A DNA stretch of 64,000 nucleotides from Pyropia yezoensis (Eukaryota > Rhodophyta > Bangiophyceae > Bangiales > Bangiaceae): the NCBI GenBank assembly GCA_009829735.1, contig CM020618.1:28682894-28746893 (forward strand), given 5' to 3'. Positions 32,212 through 42,290 of the stretch are shown one piece after another. A program made the position numbers and the translations under genes. Numbering within the stretch: the stretch's first letter is position 1; each line of letters starts with the position of its first letter. The notes beneath the pieces are model-generated. The model did no database searches and was not told where the DNA came from. It saw only the letters and a list, made by a program, of their open reading frames with translations.

Positions 32212-32632
32212 GGTGCAGGCCAGCGGTGGTCCTAAGCCCTGGGAAAATGGACAGAAGAGGTGGAGCAGATGGGGTCGGGGGTGGCCCTGCACCCGCCGCG
32301 CGGGGATGCGAGGAGGAGAGAAAGACGGTCGGGGGGGGTGGTTGCTGAGAGGAGGACGAAGGAGGCCGCAACGGCTGTCGAGCGTGACGAGGACTTTCGT
32401 CGAGAGGCCGACTGCACAGTTGGGGAATGCAAGCTCTCAAGTCAACGCAAGAATTTAAGGCATGACAAGCAACTACGCGTTGCGCCGAGACACAGTCCAA
32501 ACCCCTCGCGAGCGATATGGAAGTCAAGCGGTAGTGACTTCAGCATCCTTGCATGTGACAATGTGACAGTTTTGTGCCGCCTGGACAGCAAAGGCCTGCC
32601 AATACCCCACGCGTGTGGTGGGCGCTGACAAG
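32212..32632. promoter_or_regulatory. upstream region of SRP14
   Basis: Between the SRP14 start and the stop codon of the next minus-strand gene. Promoter of SRP14 and 3' UTR of its upstream neighbour must share these 420 bases. No specific motif can be assigned. Confidence 0.4.
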
Positions 32633-34453
32633 CTACCGCCGCCGACTGGTCTGCTCGCCGACTGGGCCACCCCCGTGGCTACTGACCGTGCCGTATACCC
32701 CGCCATCGCTGCGGCCGTTGGCGAGCACCCCGCCATCGTCGCCATGTCCAGTGCTGTCGGTGCCACTGGCACTGGCGTCGCCAGCAGTGTCCCCATTGGC
32801 GATGAAGTCCCCCGCCTCGACTTCTTCTGCAGGGTCCCTGGCACACGGCCCGCAGCAGGCCGCAATCGACGCCGCCATGTACCCCAAGTCCCACATCAAG
32901 TCAAGCGTTGCCAAGACGATGGCGGCTATGACCACCCCTCGGTGGCTGCTACCCCCAAAGGTGACCGTCAGTCCCTCCACCACTGGCTGGAGGGTGAGAC
33001 GGAGAAATGCGCCGGCACCCGCTTCGGGAGCGGCCTCTTGGTAGACGATGGTGCCTGCCTCGAGCGCCACGTAGCCACGGGTGCTGACGCGGCCAAAGTC
33101 ACGAAGTAGAACGGCTCCCGCGGTGATGGTGACGACCGCTTCGAGCATCGCGACGACCTCGGCCACAACACGAAGCAAGTTGGTGTCACATTGCCTGGGC
33201 ACTTTCAGCAGGCCGTCCCTCAGCCGGCCGTTCCGCTTGTGGCTGGTCAAGAAGAGGATGTCGCTCACGCAGAGCACTGTGCCCAGCAGGGTGGGCAAGA
33301 GCGTGAAAAACACGAGAAGCGACGATGAATCAATGTCTGGCAGTATGTCGGCGATGGCCCTCGCCGCCCCCTCCCGCGCCGTCGCCGCCGTCGCGCCAGA
33401 GTCAGTTGACGCGGACAGCACCTCATCCAGCTGCCACCGCCGTAGCCGCATCGCGCCGGCAGTGGACGGTGCCGCCGCGGGCGTGTCCCCCACCGCCCAT
33501 CCCGCCAGCAACGCCGGGCTGGTGGCCGATGAGACCAGGGCCCACTCGGCAGGGATGGTCACCCCCAACTGGCCGGCCGCCCCCCACTCGTAGGGGCGGC
33601 AGTCAATACCGACGGTAGCCTCATGAGCCACCGGCGCCGTATGGCGGCACGTGCCGGGCGCGGCGTACGACATGGCCCGCCCCCCCCCCCCAACGCCACT
33701 GCTGTCGGCGGCCAGGCTCAGCGCGGAGAGGTTCAGCGCAGAGGTGCCGCACCCGACGGGCGTTGCACCAGACGGTCCGTCACCGCAGCTGCCGCCACCC
33801 CCACAGCCCGGCGTCACCGCCGCGGCGGCTGTGTCAAATGGCAGCAGCAGCTGCACCCCCCCCCGTACCAGCACGGCCACGTCCACCCACCGGAACGGGC
33901 CCACGGGGGGGCGGGCAAAGGCGGCGTCGGTAACGTTGGCGTACACGTCAACCCGCAAACACAGGTACGTGACGGCCATCTCAAAAGTTCCAGACCGTGG
34001 CGCAGAGGGCGACGGGGCCGCTCCCTTGGGCACCGTCACCACCACGGACCGCCAGGTGGTGGCCGCCACCGCGTCAAGGCGGGCGGGCTCAGCCACGACC
34101 GCCGCGGCGGCGTCCGCGAGGGCCTCGGCCTCTGCCCGCGCTTGCGGGAACGGCCGCCCCCGTCCATCGGCAGCGGCGGCGGCGGCGAGTAGCGTTGCCT
34201 CGAGCGCCACATTGCGTTCGGGCGCGTACTTCTTGGCGGGGAGCGACGCAGAGGCGGTGGTGAGGTACTTAAACGCGCCGTCACAGCCGGCCGTCCCCAC
34301 CACCTCACACCGGATGCCCGACCCGGCAGGCCGCGCGGCCGCCGCCACTTCCGCCGCTGCCGCCGCCAATGGGGGCCCCACCGTCGCGGTCGCCACCGCG
34401 GCAATGGCGGCAGCGGCGGCAGCGACGGCGAGGCCCATGCAGGTCACGTTCAT
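32633..34453 (-). CDS. orphan membrane protein with ectodomain
   Basis: Protein of 606 aa on the minus strand. ATG at 34453 chosen because a signal peptide follows at once (MGLAVAAAAAAIAAVATATV). The region to about residue 390 looks extracellular: Cys-containing, with segments such as GSGIRCEVVGTAGCDGAFKY and GTFEMAVTYLCLRVDVYANV. The C-terminal third has three hydrophobic segments: LLVFFTLLPTLLGTVLCVSD, VVAMLEAVVTITAGAVLL, and VVIAAIVLATLDLMWDLGYM. A cytosolic tail rich in Asp/Gly/Ser follows. Layout (signal, ectodomain, membrane bundle) parallels the 7440-10217 product, although I see no clear sequence match. Family not recognised. Confidence 0.72.
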   Translation of the reverse strand: MNVTCMGLAVAAAAAAIAAVATATVGPPLAAAAAEVAAAARPAGSGIRCEVVGTAGCDGAFKYLTTASASLPAKKYAPERNVALEATLLAAAAAADGRGRPFPQARAEAEALADAAAAVVAEPARLDAVAATTWRSVVVTVPKGAAPSPSAPRSGTFEMAVTYLCLRVDVYANVTDAAFARPPVGPFRWVDVAVLVRGGVQLLLPFDTAAAAVTPGCGGGGSCGDGPSGATPVGCGTSALNLSALSLAADSSGVGGGGRAMSYAAPGTCRHTAPVAHEATVGIDCRPYEWGAAGQLGVTIPAEWALVSSATSPALLAGWAVGDTPAAAPSTAGAMRLRRWQLDEVLSASTDSGATAATAREGAARAIADILPDIDSSSLLVFFTLLPTLLGTVLCVSDILFLTSHKRNGRLRDGLLKVPRQCDTNLLRVVAEVVAMLEAVVTITAGAVLLRDFGRVSTRGYVALEAGTIVYQEAAPEAGAGAFLRLTLQPVVEGLTVTFGGSSHRGVVIAAIVLATLDLMWDLGYMAASIAACCGPCARDPAEEVEAGDFIANGDTAGDASASGTDSTGHGDDGGVLANGRSDGGVYGTVSSHGGGPVGEQTSRRR

Positions 34454-35652
34454 GCGGCTGGGATGGCGGCTTGCTCTATTTTTTCGTTTTTGTCGCGCTC
34501 GCCACCGCAGCTGCCAGGCTCGCCGACCTGCCAGAGCTGGTTGGGTAGACGTCCAGCCGTCTGCGGTCGGAGCTTTCCCACACGGAGGGAAGGTTTTGGG
34601 TGCGGGGTGGGGAGGGCGCGCAGGACGCTGGCCAATGGTAGCTGCCTGACCGCCTGCAGGGTTGTCCGTCCAAGAACCAGTACAAAACACAAACAGGGCG
34701 GCGCCCTCTGTGGTGGGATAGAAACAGGTGGGGATCCTTTCCCCACACCATCCAGACCCTGCCGCCCCTCTCTGAGGCTGTATCAGCAGCGGTCGGAAAG
34801 GGTGTCATTTGAGTACGAGACGGAGAGCCTGTCCCTTGCACTGCATTTTGTCAGCCGTCGCGTGCTCTCAATTGTCGGGTGTTGTCAGCCGACGCAGGCA
34901 CAGTGCCCCACCTCGCGGGTTGGCACCTTCAAAACGTCCGCCGTCTGTGGCCCTCCCGGCCACGTTGGTCTCGCAAGCACATGTCAGGTTTTCCCCCCCG
35001 TAGGTGCGGCCCTGTTGTACTACTCACCGTCCGTCGCAAACACGTGCCGCGACCGGCGGTCCGCACGCGTTGATACGCCCCTTCGACGAGCGTAACAAGG
35101 TTTCCGCGCGCGTCGGTGCCCCTGATTGGGCGAGACGAGAGATGTGTATTCAAGTACTGTACATAACAAGAAAGACCTCCAGCCACCAGTGGGCCCAAGC
35201 GAGCGGGCGGGCCGCCTGGCGGGTACAGCACAAACATACGTACAGTACATGTACTGTACTGGCAAGGCAGCGCCCCTCCCCCCCCCTGCATCTCCCTCCC
35301 AAATGGGTGAGGGGAGGGCGCCCCCCCCACCGTGGCACCCAAGTGTTCGCGTCGGGTGGCCGGGAGGCGTGCTGCCCAGCCCACGCCGCGCGCCACCCGC
35401 TGAAACCGATCCTCGCCGCCACCCGACCAAACAAGAGACTTGCGTGTGCCGCTACTGTGCACACCGGCGCGCGACGGCGGCCGTGGCAGGGCGGTCTTCC
35501 CCACCTCTCCGTTCCCCCCCGGCCCCCTACCTCTCCGCCTGCCCTGCAGCCGACTCTTCTGGTCACCGGCTTTTGTATACCCGCCCCCCTCTCCAACTGG
35601 CGGGGGCGCGCAGTCACCGGCCCCAATGTTGTTCCCCATCACGGCGAGGGAG
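34454..35652. promoter_or_regulatory. divergent promoter region with GTAC palindrome
   Basis: Spacer between two divergent membrane/secreted-protein genes. Contains a perfect 18-bp palindrome at 35241-35258 (tacagtacatgtactgta) and a nearby tactgtaca at about 35154, which together make a small cluster of GTAC motifs. Confidence 0.4.
35241..35258. promoter_or_regulatory. 18-bp palindrome tacagtacatgtactgta
   Basis: Perfect dyad with three GTAC cores, about 400 bases before the Cys-rich gene. Similar dyad at 28378-28395. Possible dimer binding site; otherwise a chance palindrome. Confidence 0.4.
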
Positions 35653-36954
35653 ATGGCACTCCCGGTTCGCGACAACTACCGCCGCCTCGCACGCTCCGTG
35701 CACAGGGTAAGTATCCTCGCCGTGAGCATGTGCGCAGCTGCGGTGGTGGTGGCAGCAGCGACGTTGGCGGCGGGGGCCTCCCCCACTACGACCGCTGAAA
35801 TCTACCCGGTAGCTGTGCGTGGGGCAGATGGGGAGAAGGCGGCACTCCATCCCCCCTTCCTCCCGCTCACGCTCGACGCGGAACGCCAGGCAGACGCGGA
35901 CCAGCGGCCAAAAGAGGACCCGATCATGACCATCCCCGCCACCACCTACCCTGTGTGCAACGGGCCGGGACCACGGCCGGGCCCGTATGGCCCGACACTG
36001 CGAGCGTGGCAGGCGTCGTTGTACGCCAACTGTACCGTCGCGCAGCCCGACCTCCTCCGCCGCTGCGCGCTGACCTCCTTCCGCTGCTGCGACGACGCGG
36101 TGCCCAGCGCCGGTGGGGCGTCTGGCGCGGGCATCCAGTGTGACCTCTCGTCGGGCCTATGCCATGTGATGCTCCTGTCGCCTCCCGGGCGGATGCTCAT
36201 TGGCAGTTGGCGGGCGGTGGAGTGCGCCAAGCTGCTTGTGAGCGACGGCAGCCCCACGTGTGCGTGCCGCACGGAGCGGGTAGGCGCCGGAGCGTGGTCC
36301 TTTCCAGCACCTTGCGTGCTGTTGCTGCCGTCATCCGGGCTGGTGGACGCCGCGGGGGTGGCCACCGTGAGCACCACTTCCTTTGGGCCGTACCGCTTCC
36401 GCAACACCACCACCCCGCGGCCAACGGCGGTCAATGTGCCGGGGGAAGAGCCGCTAGAGTGCGCCCCCGCGGAGACCGCCCGGGTGGCCACCTGTGACGC
36501 CGACACCGCCGCCCGCGCGGCGGTCGTGTTCGACAAGTGCTTGGTGCGCCGGGGCTTCCGCATCTCCCTCGGCCGCCCGGGCGACTGCTGCGCGACGCTG
36601 GTGAAAGGCTCCTCCAGCGTTATCCACTGCATCCTGGGCGGGGACTGCGTGCGCGTTAGCGCCGGCAGCACCCGCGTGGCGGTGGTGGCCAATGACTGGG
36701 CGCCCGCTGCGGGGGGGGGGTGCCACGGACCCGGGGGCATCCGCATCCCGCCGGGGCAGGCGCCCGGGCTGATGTGCCAGTGTGTGCCCCCCGACGGCGC
36801 CCCCGCCATCCCCGTGGGGGGGGGGGGGTGCGTGGCTCGTGCGTCGCCGGCGCCCTTGGCAGACGGGTGCGCAATGGTGGACACGGCGGTGGGGGGGACT
36901 CTGGGCATTGGGAATACCCCCTTTGTCCCCACACTGGCTCAGTGCGCCGCGTAA
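35653..36954 (+). CDS. Cys-rich membrane-anchored orphan protein
   Basis: About 433 aa from the ATG at 35653 (context GAGATGG); an ATG at 35626 is an alternative. A short basic N-terminus (RDNYRRLARSVHR) precedes one hydrophobic helix at about residues 21-45, so a type II anchor or signal peptide is likely. The rest has many Cys in pairs and regular spacing: CNGPGP, YANCTVAQPDLLRRCALTSF, RCCDD, IQCDLSSGLCHV, TCACRTERV, ATCDAD, GDCCATLV, IHCILGGDCVRV, MCQCVPP. Disulfide-rich extracellular folds give such a pattern, and two similar halves may exist (CALTSFRCCDD... versus ...GDCCATLVKGS). A GTAAGT inside the anchor codons could be read as a donor, but the continuous frame encodes a good helix, so I keep it as coding. 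No family recognised. Confidence 0.72.
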   Translation: MALPVRDNYRRLARSVHRVSILAVSMCAAAVVVAAATLAAGASPTTTAEIYPVAVRGADGEKAALHPPFLPLTLDAERQADADQRPKEDPIMTIPATTYPVCNGPGPRPGPYGPTLRAWQASLYANCTVAQPDLLRRCALTSFRCCDDAVPSAGGASGAGIQCDLSSGLCHVMLLSPPGRMLIGSWRAVECAKLLVSDGSPTCACRTERVGAGAWSFPAPCVLLLPSSGLVDAAGVATVSTTSFGPYRFRNTTTPRPTAVNVPGEEPLECAPAETARVATCDADTAARAAVVFDKCLVRRGFRISLGRPGDCCATLVKGSSSVIHCILGGDCVRVSAGSTRVAVVANDWAPAAGGGCHGPGGIRIPPGQAPGLMCQCVPPDGAPAIPVGGGGCVARASPAPLADGCAMVDTAVGGTLGIGNTPFVPTLAQCAA

Positions 36955-37880
36955 GCTGGGTGCGTTGGCGGTGCGCCGAAGGATATGGCCTGTAGCAGTG
37001 GAGCAGTGCTTGCATTGACAGCAGCAGCTTGGGAGAGGGGGGCGCTGCATGCTCACGTTTTAGTGGCCTTGTAGCGGCACCTCGAGAGCTGTGGAGCGGG
37101 ACTATTCAGTCGTGAAAACTAAGAAGTCGGAAAGCATATCGTGCTTTTCTATAAAATGCCCGGACAAGAACGTGCGGCGTTTGCGATGTCTGTTCAGACA
37201 CTGTTCCATTAGCCTGGGCGGGGGTGGTCCGGACACTACGTCGGACTGAGGCAAAACGTTCCAGCCACCAGGCCCGGGAACTCCAATCATCTCGTTTGCC
37301 TCACGTGGAAAAGCTCGCGATTTGTATCTCCCCGCCGGACGTGTCACCTGCTGGCCCCAAAAGAAGGCCTCTCCGTTGCTCCTGGTGGGCCTCTCTGTGA
37401 CCCACTTATTCGCTGAAAAAACCTCCGCACTGCGCCGGGTGGCCCTCTAAAATGGGGTGCAAACGCCGCACGTTACGATTCCTCAGGTCGGCTTCCGGCC
37501 GATCCATCTGCTAACTGAGGCACTGGGAGCGCCCCTGCCCCCAATTGGCTGGAACGCCGCAGCTGCAGACACCGGCCAGGCCTGAAATGGGCTCGGAACG
37601 CCGCAGGCTCCAGACCGCGTCAGGGAGCTTTCGACGCTGCCCCACACAAGTTGGAATTTCATGGCGGCTTGCCATTGGACGAGCAAAGAGCAGTTGATCC
37701 ACAGAGGATCTCCCATTTTCTCGTGTTGTGGGAACCGCGGGGACGTTGATTGTTCGTGTCAGAAACAGAGTCGTCTGCCTTCTTTTCGGCAATGACGTGA
37801 GGTCACTCTGCAGAGAACCCATGTCCGACTGATCGCCTTCTCACTATGGCACACGCACCGGCCACTTCGAAAAGGAGGCT
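36955..37880. other. spacer with left copy of inverted repeat
   Basis: Lower GC than most of the window. Holds the left 34-bp repeat (37133-37166). The minus frame 37511-37822 has no recognisable features. Confidence 0.4.
37133..37166 (+). repeat. left copy of 34-bp inverted repeat
   Basis: Matches the reverse complement of 42814-42847 at 33 of 34 positions; weaker similarity continues inward for roughly 25 more bases. Core tcgtgcttttctataaaatg. In both copies one frame reads AYRAFL then stop, so the shared piece may be the 3' end of a repeated coding element. Confidence 0.85.
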
Positions 37881-38239
37881 GGGCTAGTCTCTGCGTCCTC
37901 GTGGCGCGCCTGTATCGACTTGGTGACTTCGTGGGGCCTCAGAGCGGATGGGTCTCCCTCCGACGCTCCAGACGAGCGTCCTATGGCAAAATTCGCCACG
38001 GAACACGATGTACAAGATAGTTTGGCACCCCGTTTTTACGGTGATCTCCAGCGTGAGGCCCAGAAGCACCCATTGACCACTGGCAGCTACCAGATGCTTT
38101 TTCTTCCGGGTGCACGCACCGTCGTTCCCCACCCTGTCCTCCACCCACATCCACCACCGTCGTCCCCCCACCATCATCGCCACCCCGGCGTGCCGTTGCG
38201 GCCACACCCGGGTGGCCGCAGGCACGGCGACGCGGCGGC

Positions 38240-38435
38240 CGCCGCCGGCGGTGGCAGTGGCGGTGGCGGTGGCGGTGGCGGTGGCGGTGGCGGTGGCGGT
38301 GGCGGTTGTGGGGCGGTTGGTGGCGGGGAGGGGGGTGGCGGTGGCGGTGGCGGTGGCGGAGGCGGTGGCGGTGGCGGTGGCGGTGGCGGTGGCGGTGGCG
38401 GTGGCGGTGGCGGTGGCGGTGGCGGTGGCGGTGGC

Positions 38436-38467
<32 letters not shown>

Positions 38468-38488
38468 GGCGGTTGGTGGCGGGGAGGG

Positions 38489-38521
<33 letters not shown>

Positions 38522-38723
38522 TGGCGGTGGTGGGGCGGTTGGTGGCGGGGAGGGGGGTGGCGGTGGCGGTGGCGGTGGCGGTGGCGGTGGCGGTGGCGGT
38601 GGCGGTGGCGGTGGCGGTTGTGGGGCGGTTGGTGGCGGGGAGGGGGGTGGCGGTGGCGGTGGCGGTGGCGGAGGCGTTGGCGGTGGCGGTGGCGGTGGCG
38701 GTGGCGGTGGCGGTGGCGGTGGC

Positions 38724-38755
<32 letters not shown>

Positions 38756-38825
38756 GGCGGTTGGTGGCGGGGAGGGGGGTGGCGGTGGCGGTGGCGGTGG
38801 CGGTGGCGGTGGCGGTGGCGGTGGC

Positions 38826-38857
<32 letters not shown>

Positions 38858-38891
38858 GGCGGTTGGTGGCGGGGAGGGGGGTGGCGGTGGC

Positions 38892-38923
<32 letters not shown>

Positions 38924-38957
38924 GGCGGTTGGTGGCGCGGAGGGGGGTGGCGGTGGC

Positions 38958-38989
<32 letters not shown>

Positions 38990-39075
38990 GCGGGGGGGGG
39001 GGGTGGCGGTGGCGGTGGCGGTGGTGGTGGCGGTGGTGGAGGTGGAGCGGTTGGTGGCGGGGAGGGGGGTGGCGG
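38240..39075. repeat. (GGTGGC)n satellite with higher-order spacer
   Basis: About 0.85 kb of GGTGGC hexamer repeats on the plus strand, interrupted eight times by a near-constant spacer of about 30 bases (core ggggcggttggtggcgggga). Distances between spacers vary, so the higher-order unit expands and contracts in hexamer steps. All six frames are open through it (poly-Gly, Ala-Val, Trp-Arg on plus; poly-Pro, Ala-Thr, His-Arg on minus), so none can be trusted as coding. Strong potential for G-quadruplex on plus and i-motif on minus. Confidence 0.92.
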
Positions 39076-40661
39076 CGGCGACGATGGCGCGGACGATGGC
39101 TGGAAGAAGGCGATGCGGCAGCCGGTGCGGCGGCCGAGAGCGGTCGGCGCCGCCGCCGCCGCCGACGGCAAGCGCATCGCCGACAGCCGCGGCGGCGTTG
39201 GCCGGGACCCGTCGGGGTCGCACTCGCTGCCCTTCCCCGCCGGCCGCGTTGGGGGGGAGGACCGTCGCGACGCGGGGGGCAGGCGCCCGGGGGGGGGGGG
39301 GGGCGGGGGTGGCCGGCATGGGGGGGGGGGGGCCGGGGTGGCCGGCATGGGGGGGGGGGGGTACACCACGCCCGGCACGCCCGGCGGCGGCGGGGGGGGC
39401 GGGGGGGGGGGGCGTGCCCGGGGGCCGCCCAGACCTCAGCGCCGCGGGCACCCTCTTCTCGCGGCTGCAACGGTCGGGGGGGGGGGCGGCGCTTGCGTCG
39501 TTGGGCACCCCGCCGGGTGCGGGGAGCGCGGCGGGCGCTCCGCAGTTGGGGGGGGGGGGGGGGGGGGGGGGGGGGAGGGAGGCGCCGCCGCCGCCGCTGC
39601 CGCTGCCGCCTGCGGCGGCGGTGTCGGCGGCCGGCTGGGTGGCGCGGCGGTCGCTCCCGACGGTGGTGGCGGCAGCGGTGGCGGCGGCCGGGGGGGGTGC
39701 CGCCAGAGGGGGAGGGGGGGGAGGTGAGGGCGGAGGGGGGGAAGGGGGTGCACCTGGGGGGGATCTGCTCAGGGTCGACGCCATTGCCGCCGTTGCGGCA
39801 GAGGAAGCGGTCGAGTGAGGGGGGCGGTGGCAGCGGTCCGGAAGCATGGTCTTGGTGGGAAGGGAGGGGCCGGGAAGCGGGGGCGGGGGCGGGCTGTGCG
39901 CCCATGTGACAAAAAAAAAGGAAGACACCGCCACCGCCGTGTATACCCTCGAGGGTCCAGGGGCGCGGGGGGGGGGCGGGGGGGGGGGGGGTCACGGGGG
40001 CGGGCGCCGTGCCCCCCCGGCCGCGCGCGCTCCCCGCCCGGCGGCTGCGGTGGGGGGGGAGGCCGCCCGCGCGTCCGCGGGTGCCAAGGCTGTGGCCTCC
40101 CTTTTGTCCCCGCCGCTGCCGCACCCAGGCGGGCTGCGAGGTGAGGGCGAGGGGGCGGCGGCCGTCGCCGCGGCGGCAACGGCGGCAGCTCCGGCGGTGG
40201 CGGCGGCGCCCGCCTCGCGCGTGCGGTGGGGGGAGGTGGCCCTCACGGCGCCCGAGGAGGTGCCACCGCCGCCAACCGCATCCACCAAGGCCAGCGCCGC
40301 GGTCGCCGCACCCCCCACCCCTGCTACGGCAGCTGGCCCCGTCACCCCCGACGCGGCCGCCGCGGCCGCGACTCCCGCCGCCGCCGTCGCCCGTTGTGTG
40401 CGCAAGCGACCGCCGCTGCCACGGACGGGCGGCCCCGAGCGCGGGCGCCCGGTGGAGCCGGCGGCCGCGCGCGCCGAGGCGGCACAGCAGCCGGCAACGT
40501 CGCCGTCGCCCCGTGCCACCACCCACGAGGGGGGCGCCCGGCGGCAGGGGGAAGTCGCCCCGTCCCTCTACGAGCCAACCTCCGCGGCGCCTCCACAGCC
40601 GTTCTCCACCATCACGAACAGCCACGAAGCGGGCCTATCACAACAACGCAAGAAGAAATAG
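39076..40661 (+). other. possible low-complexity gene, unresolved
   Basis: After the satellite, some plus-strand segments read like protein: GRPDLSAAGTLFSRLQRS near 39430-39480, SRVRWGEVALTAPEEVPPPP near 40215-40270, and a non-repetitive end (YEPTSAAPPQPFSTITNSHE, then KKK, stop at 40661). They are separated by runs of up to 28 G (39548-39575) and lie in more than one frame. The minus strand is also open. A fragmentary or miscounted gene is possible, but I cannot assign exons or product. Confidence 0.22.
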
Positions 40662-40689
40662 AAGATTTACAACAGTTGGGCTAAGAAAA

Positions 40690-42290
40690 AGACCCTGCGG
40701 TGGCGACCCCACCACCCCTACATCCCCGCCCACCCCCAGCCCCCCCCCCCCCTGCCTAACAGCCGCCTTCCCCCCAGCACGAAGCTCCTCCCAGCACAAG
40801 CCACCCCCCAGTACCCAACCAAGCAGCACGACCACGAGCTCTCTGCGGCCATCCCCTTCCCCCCCCCCACGTCGTGCTCCTCTTACCGTCATCCCAACAC
40901 AGCCGGCACCATCATCGCCGAGCCCCCCCGCTCCTAACAAGACGACAACAGCTGTCCCCTCCTCCGGCCCCATTAGCACGCCAACGCAGTCGTTGCGTCC
41001 ACCCCCCCAACCACTCCTCCACCACGACGGACGAGGACAATCAGCGTCCCCAGAAGTGGCACCTTCACGGCCGCCACTCCTTCCCCTCCCATAACCCCAC
41101 CGCGCAGCAGCGATGGTCACCACCCCTCCCAGCCACAATCGCTGTCGCCACTCGCCTGCACCCCCAGAGCACAATCGCCGCCGCCGCCACCCCCATCCCT
41201 TTGTCGTCACAACCGGGGGCGGCCACGAGAACCACCGCGGCGGAAAACCGTCGCGGAAGATGGCCACAGCGACGACATCCCCGCAACCGTCCCCGTCCAT
41301 GACCGCCCCAGCCCACCGCCGCCAACGCCGCAGTCCCGTGCACCTGCCAAACAGCCACGGCGACCAGCCATAACGCTTGCCCACCACTTCAACGCTACGG
41401 GAAAAGAGAACATGGGAAAACTAGTGAAAAGAAAACAGAGGCGGCAGGGTCGCCCCCAACGACCCCCCGCCCCCCGAGCACCTCCTCCCCCCAAGCACCC
41501 CACCAACTCAAGCACCCCCCCCCCCCCCCCCCCACTTTCCCGCAACCCATCCCCCTCCTACCACCCACCGCCTCTCCAAGCATCCACCACCCCTACCACC
41601 ACGAGCGCTCAACGAAAAAGTCCCCCCCACCCTCCGTATAGCTTCCCTTACCACCGTCCCCCGCCGCCCGTCACCCACAAGGCCATCCCCCCCTTCCCAC
41701 CCCCACCATCACAACCACGGCAGCCCCCCCCCCGGCCCATCATCACACCAATAACGCCGTCGTGCGCCTCCCCCCACCTAAATCGCCACAGACGTGGACA
41801 CCACTTGCCGCCGTGGATGAGCGCACCCGCCCTTGCCGCCGCCGCAGACGAGCATCGCCGCAGCCACGCCGACCCCTCCCCCGCCGACAACTCATCAAAC
41901 ATCATGGCAACCGTCCCCCCCCTCCACCGTCGTCCACCACCACAGCCACAGCAACCATCCCCCCCCCCACTGACGCTCACCACCCACAGCCACCGCAGCC
42001 CCCCCCCTGCCCCCCCTCCACCGCCCCCCCCCCCCCACTCCACCGCCCCCCCCCCCCCCCCCCCCCCTCCACCACCACAGACGAGCACACCTGCCGATGC
42101 CGTCGAGGTCGCCATCGACAGCCATCGCCGCGCTGACGCCCACCGACGTCACGACCGTCAACCGCCGCCATCGCTACGGACGGGGCCGCCGCCACAGTCG
42201 CCAAGGACGGGGCCGCCGCCACAGTCGCCACGGACACCCACCGCCGCCAAAAAGACGGACGGCGAGCACTACGACAGCACACCATGATCG
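40690..42290. other. C-rich low-complexity tract
   Basis: Extremely C-skewed plus strand (CCACC/CCCCC-rich), the reverse skew of the G-rich 38.2-40.0 kb stretch. The long Pro/Thr/His frame 41412-42287 (+) follows the base composition and has no domain. Treated as noncoding low-complexity DNA. Confidence 0.6.

Noticed and set aside
35707-35712. GTAAGT inside the Cys-rich gene as an intron donor
   Set aside because: The continuous frame across it encodes a complete hydrophobic anchor, and no matching acceptor gives a better product.
37884-40625. 913-codon minus-strand frame and 632-codon plus-strand frame through the GGTGGC array
   Set aside because: Six frames are open because a hexamer repeat without stops is translated; residues are simple repeats (Pro, Thr-Ala, His-Arg, Gly) with no start context or domain.
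41412-42287. 291-codon Pro/Thr/His-rich frame that could be a wall protein
   Set aside because: Its composition simply mirrors the C-rich strand and continues outside the frame; no signal peptide.
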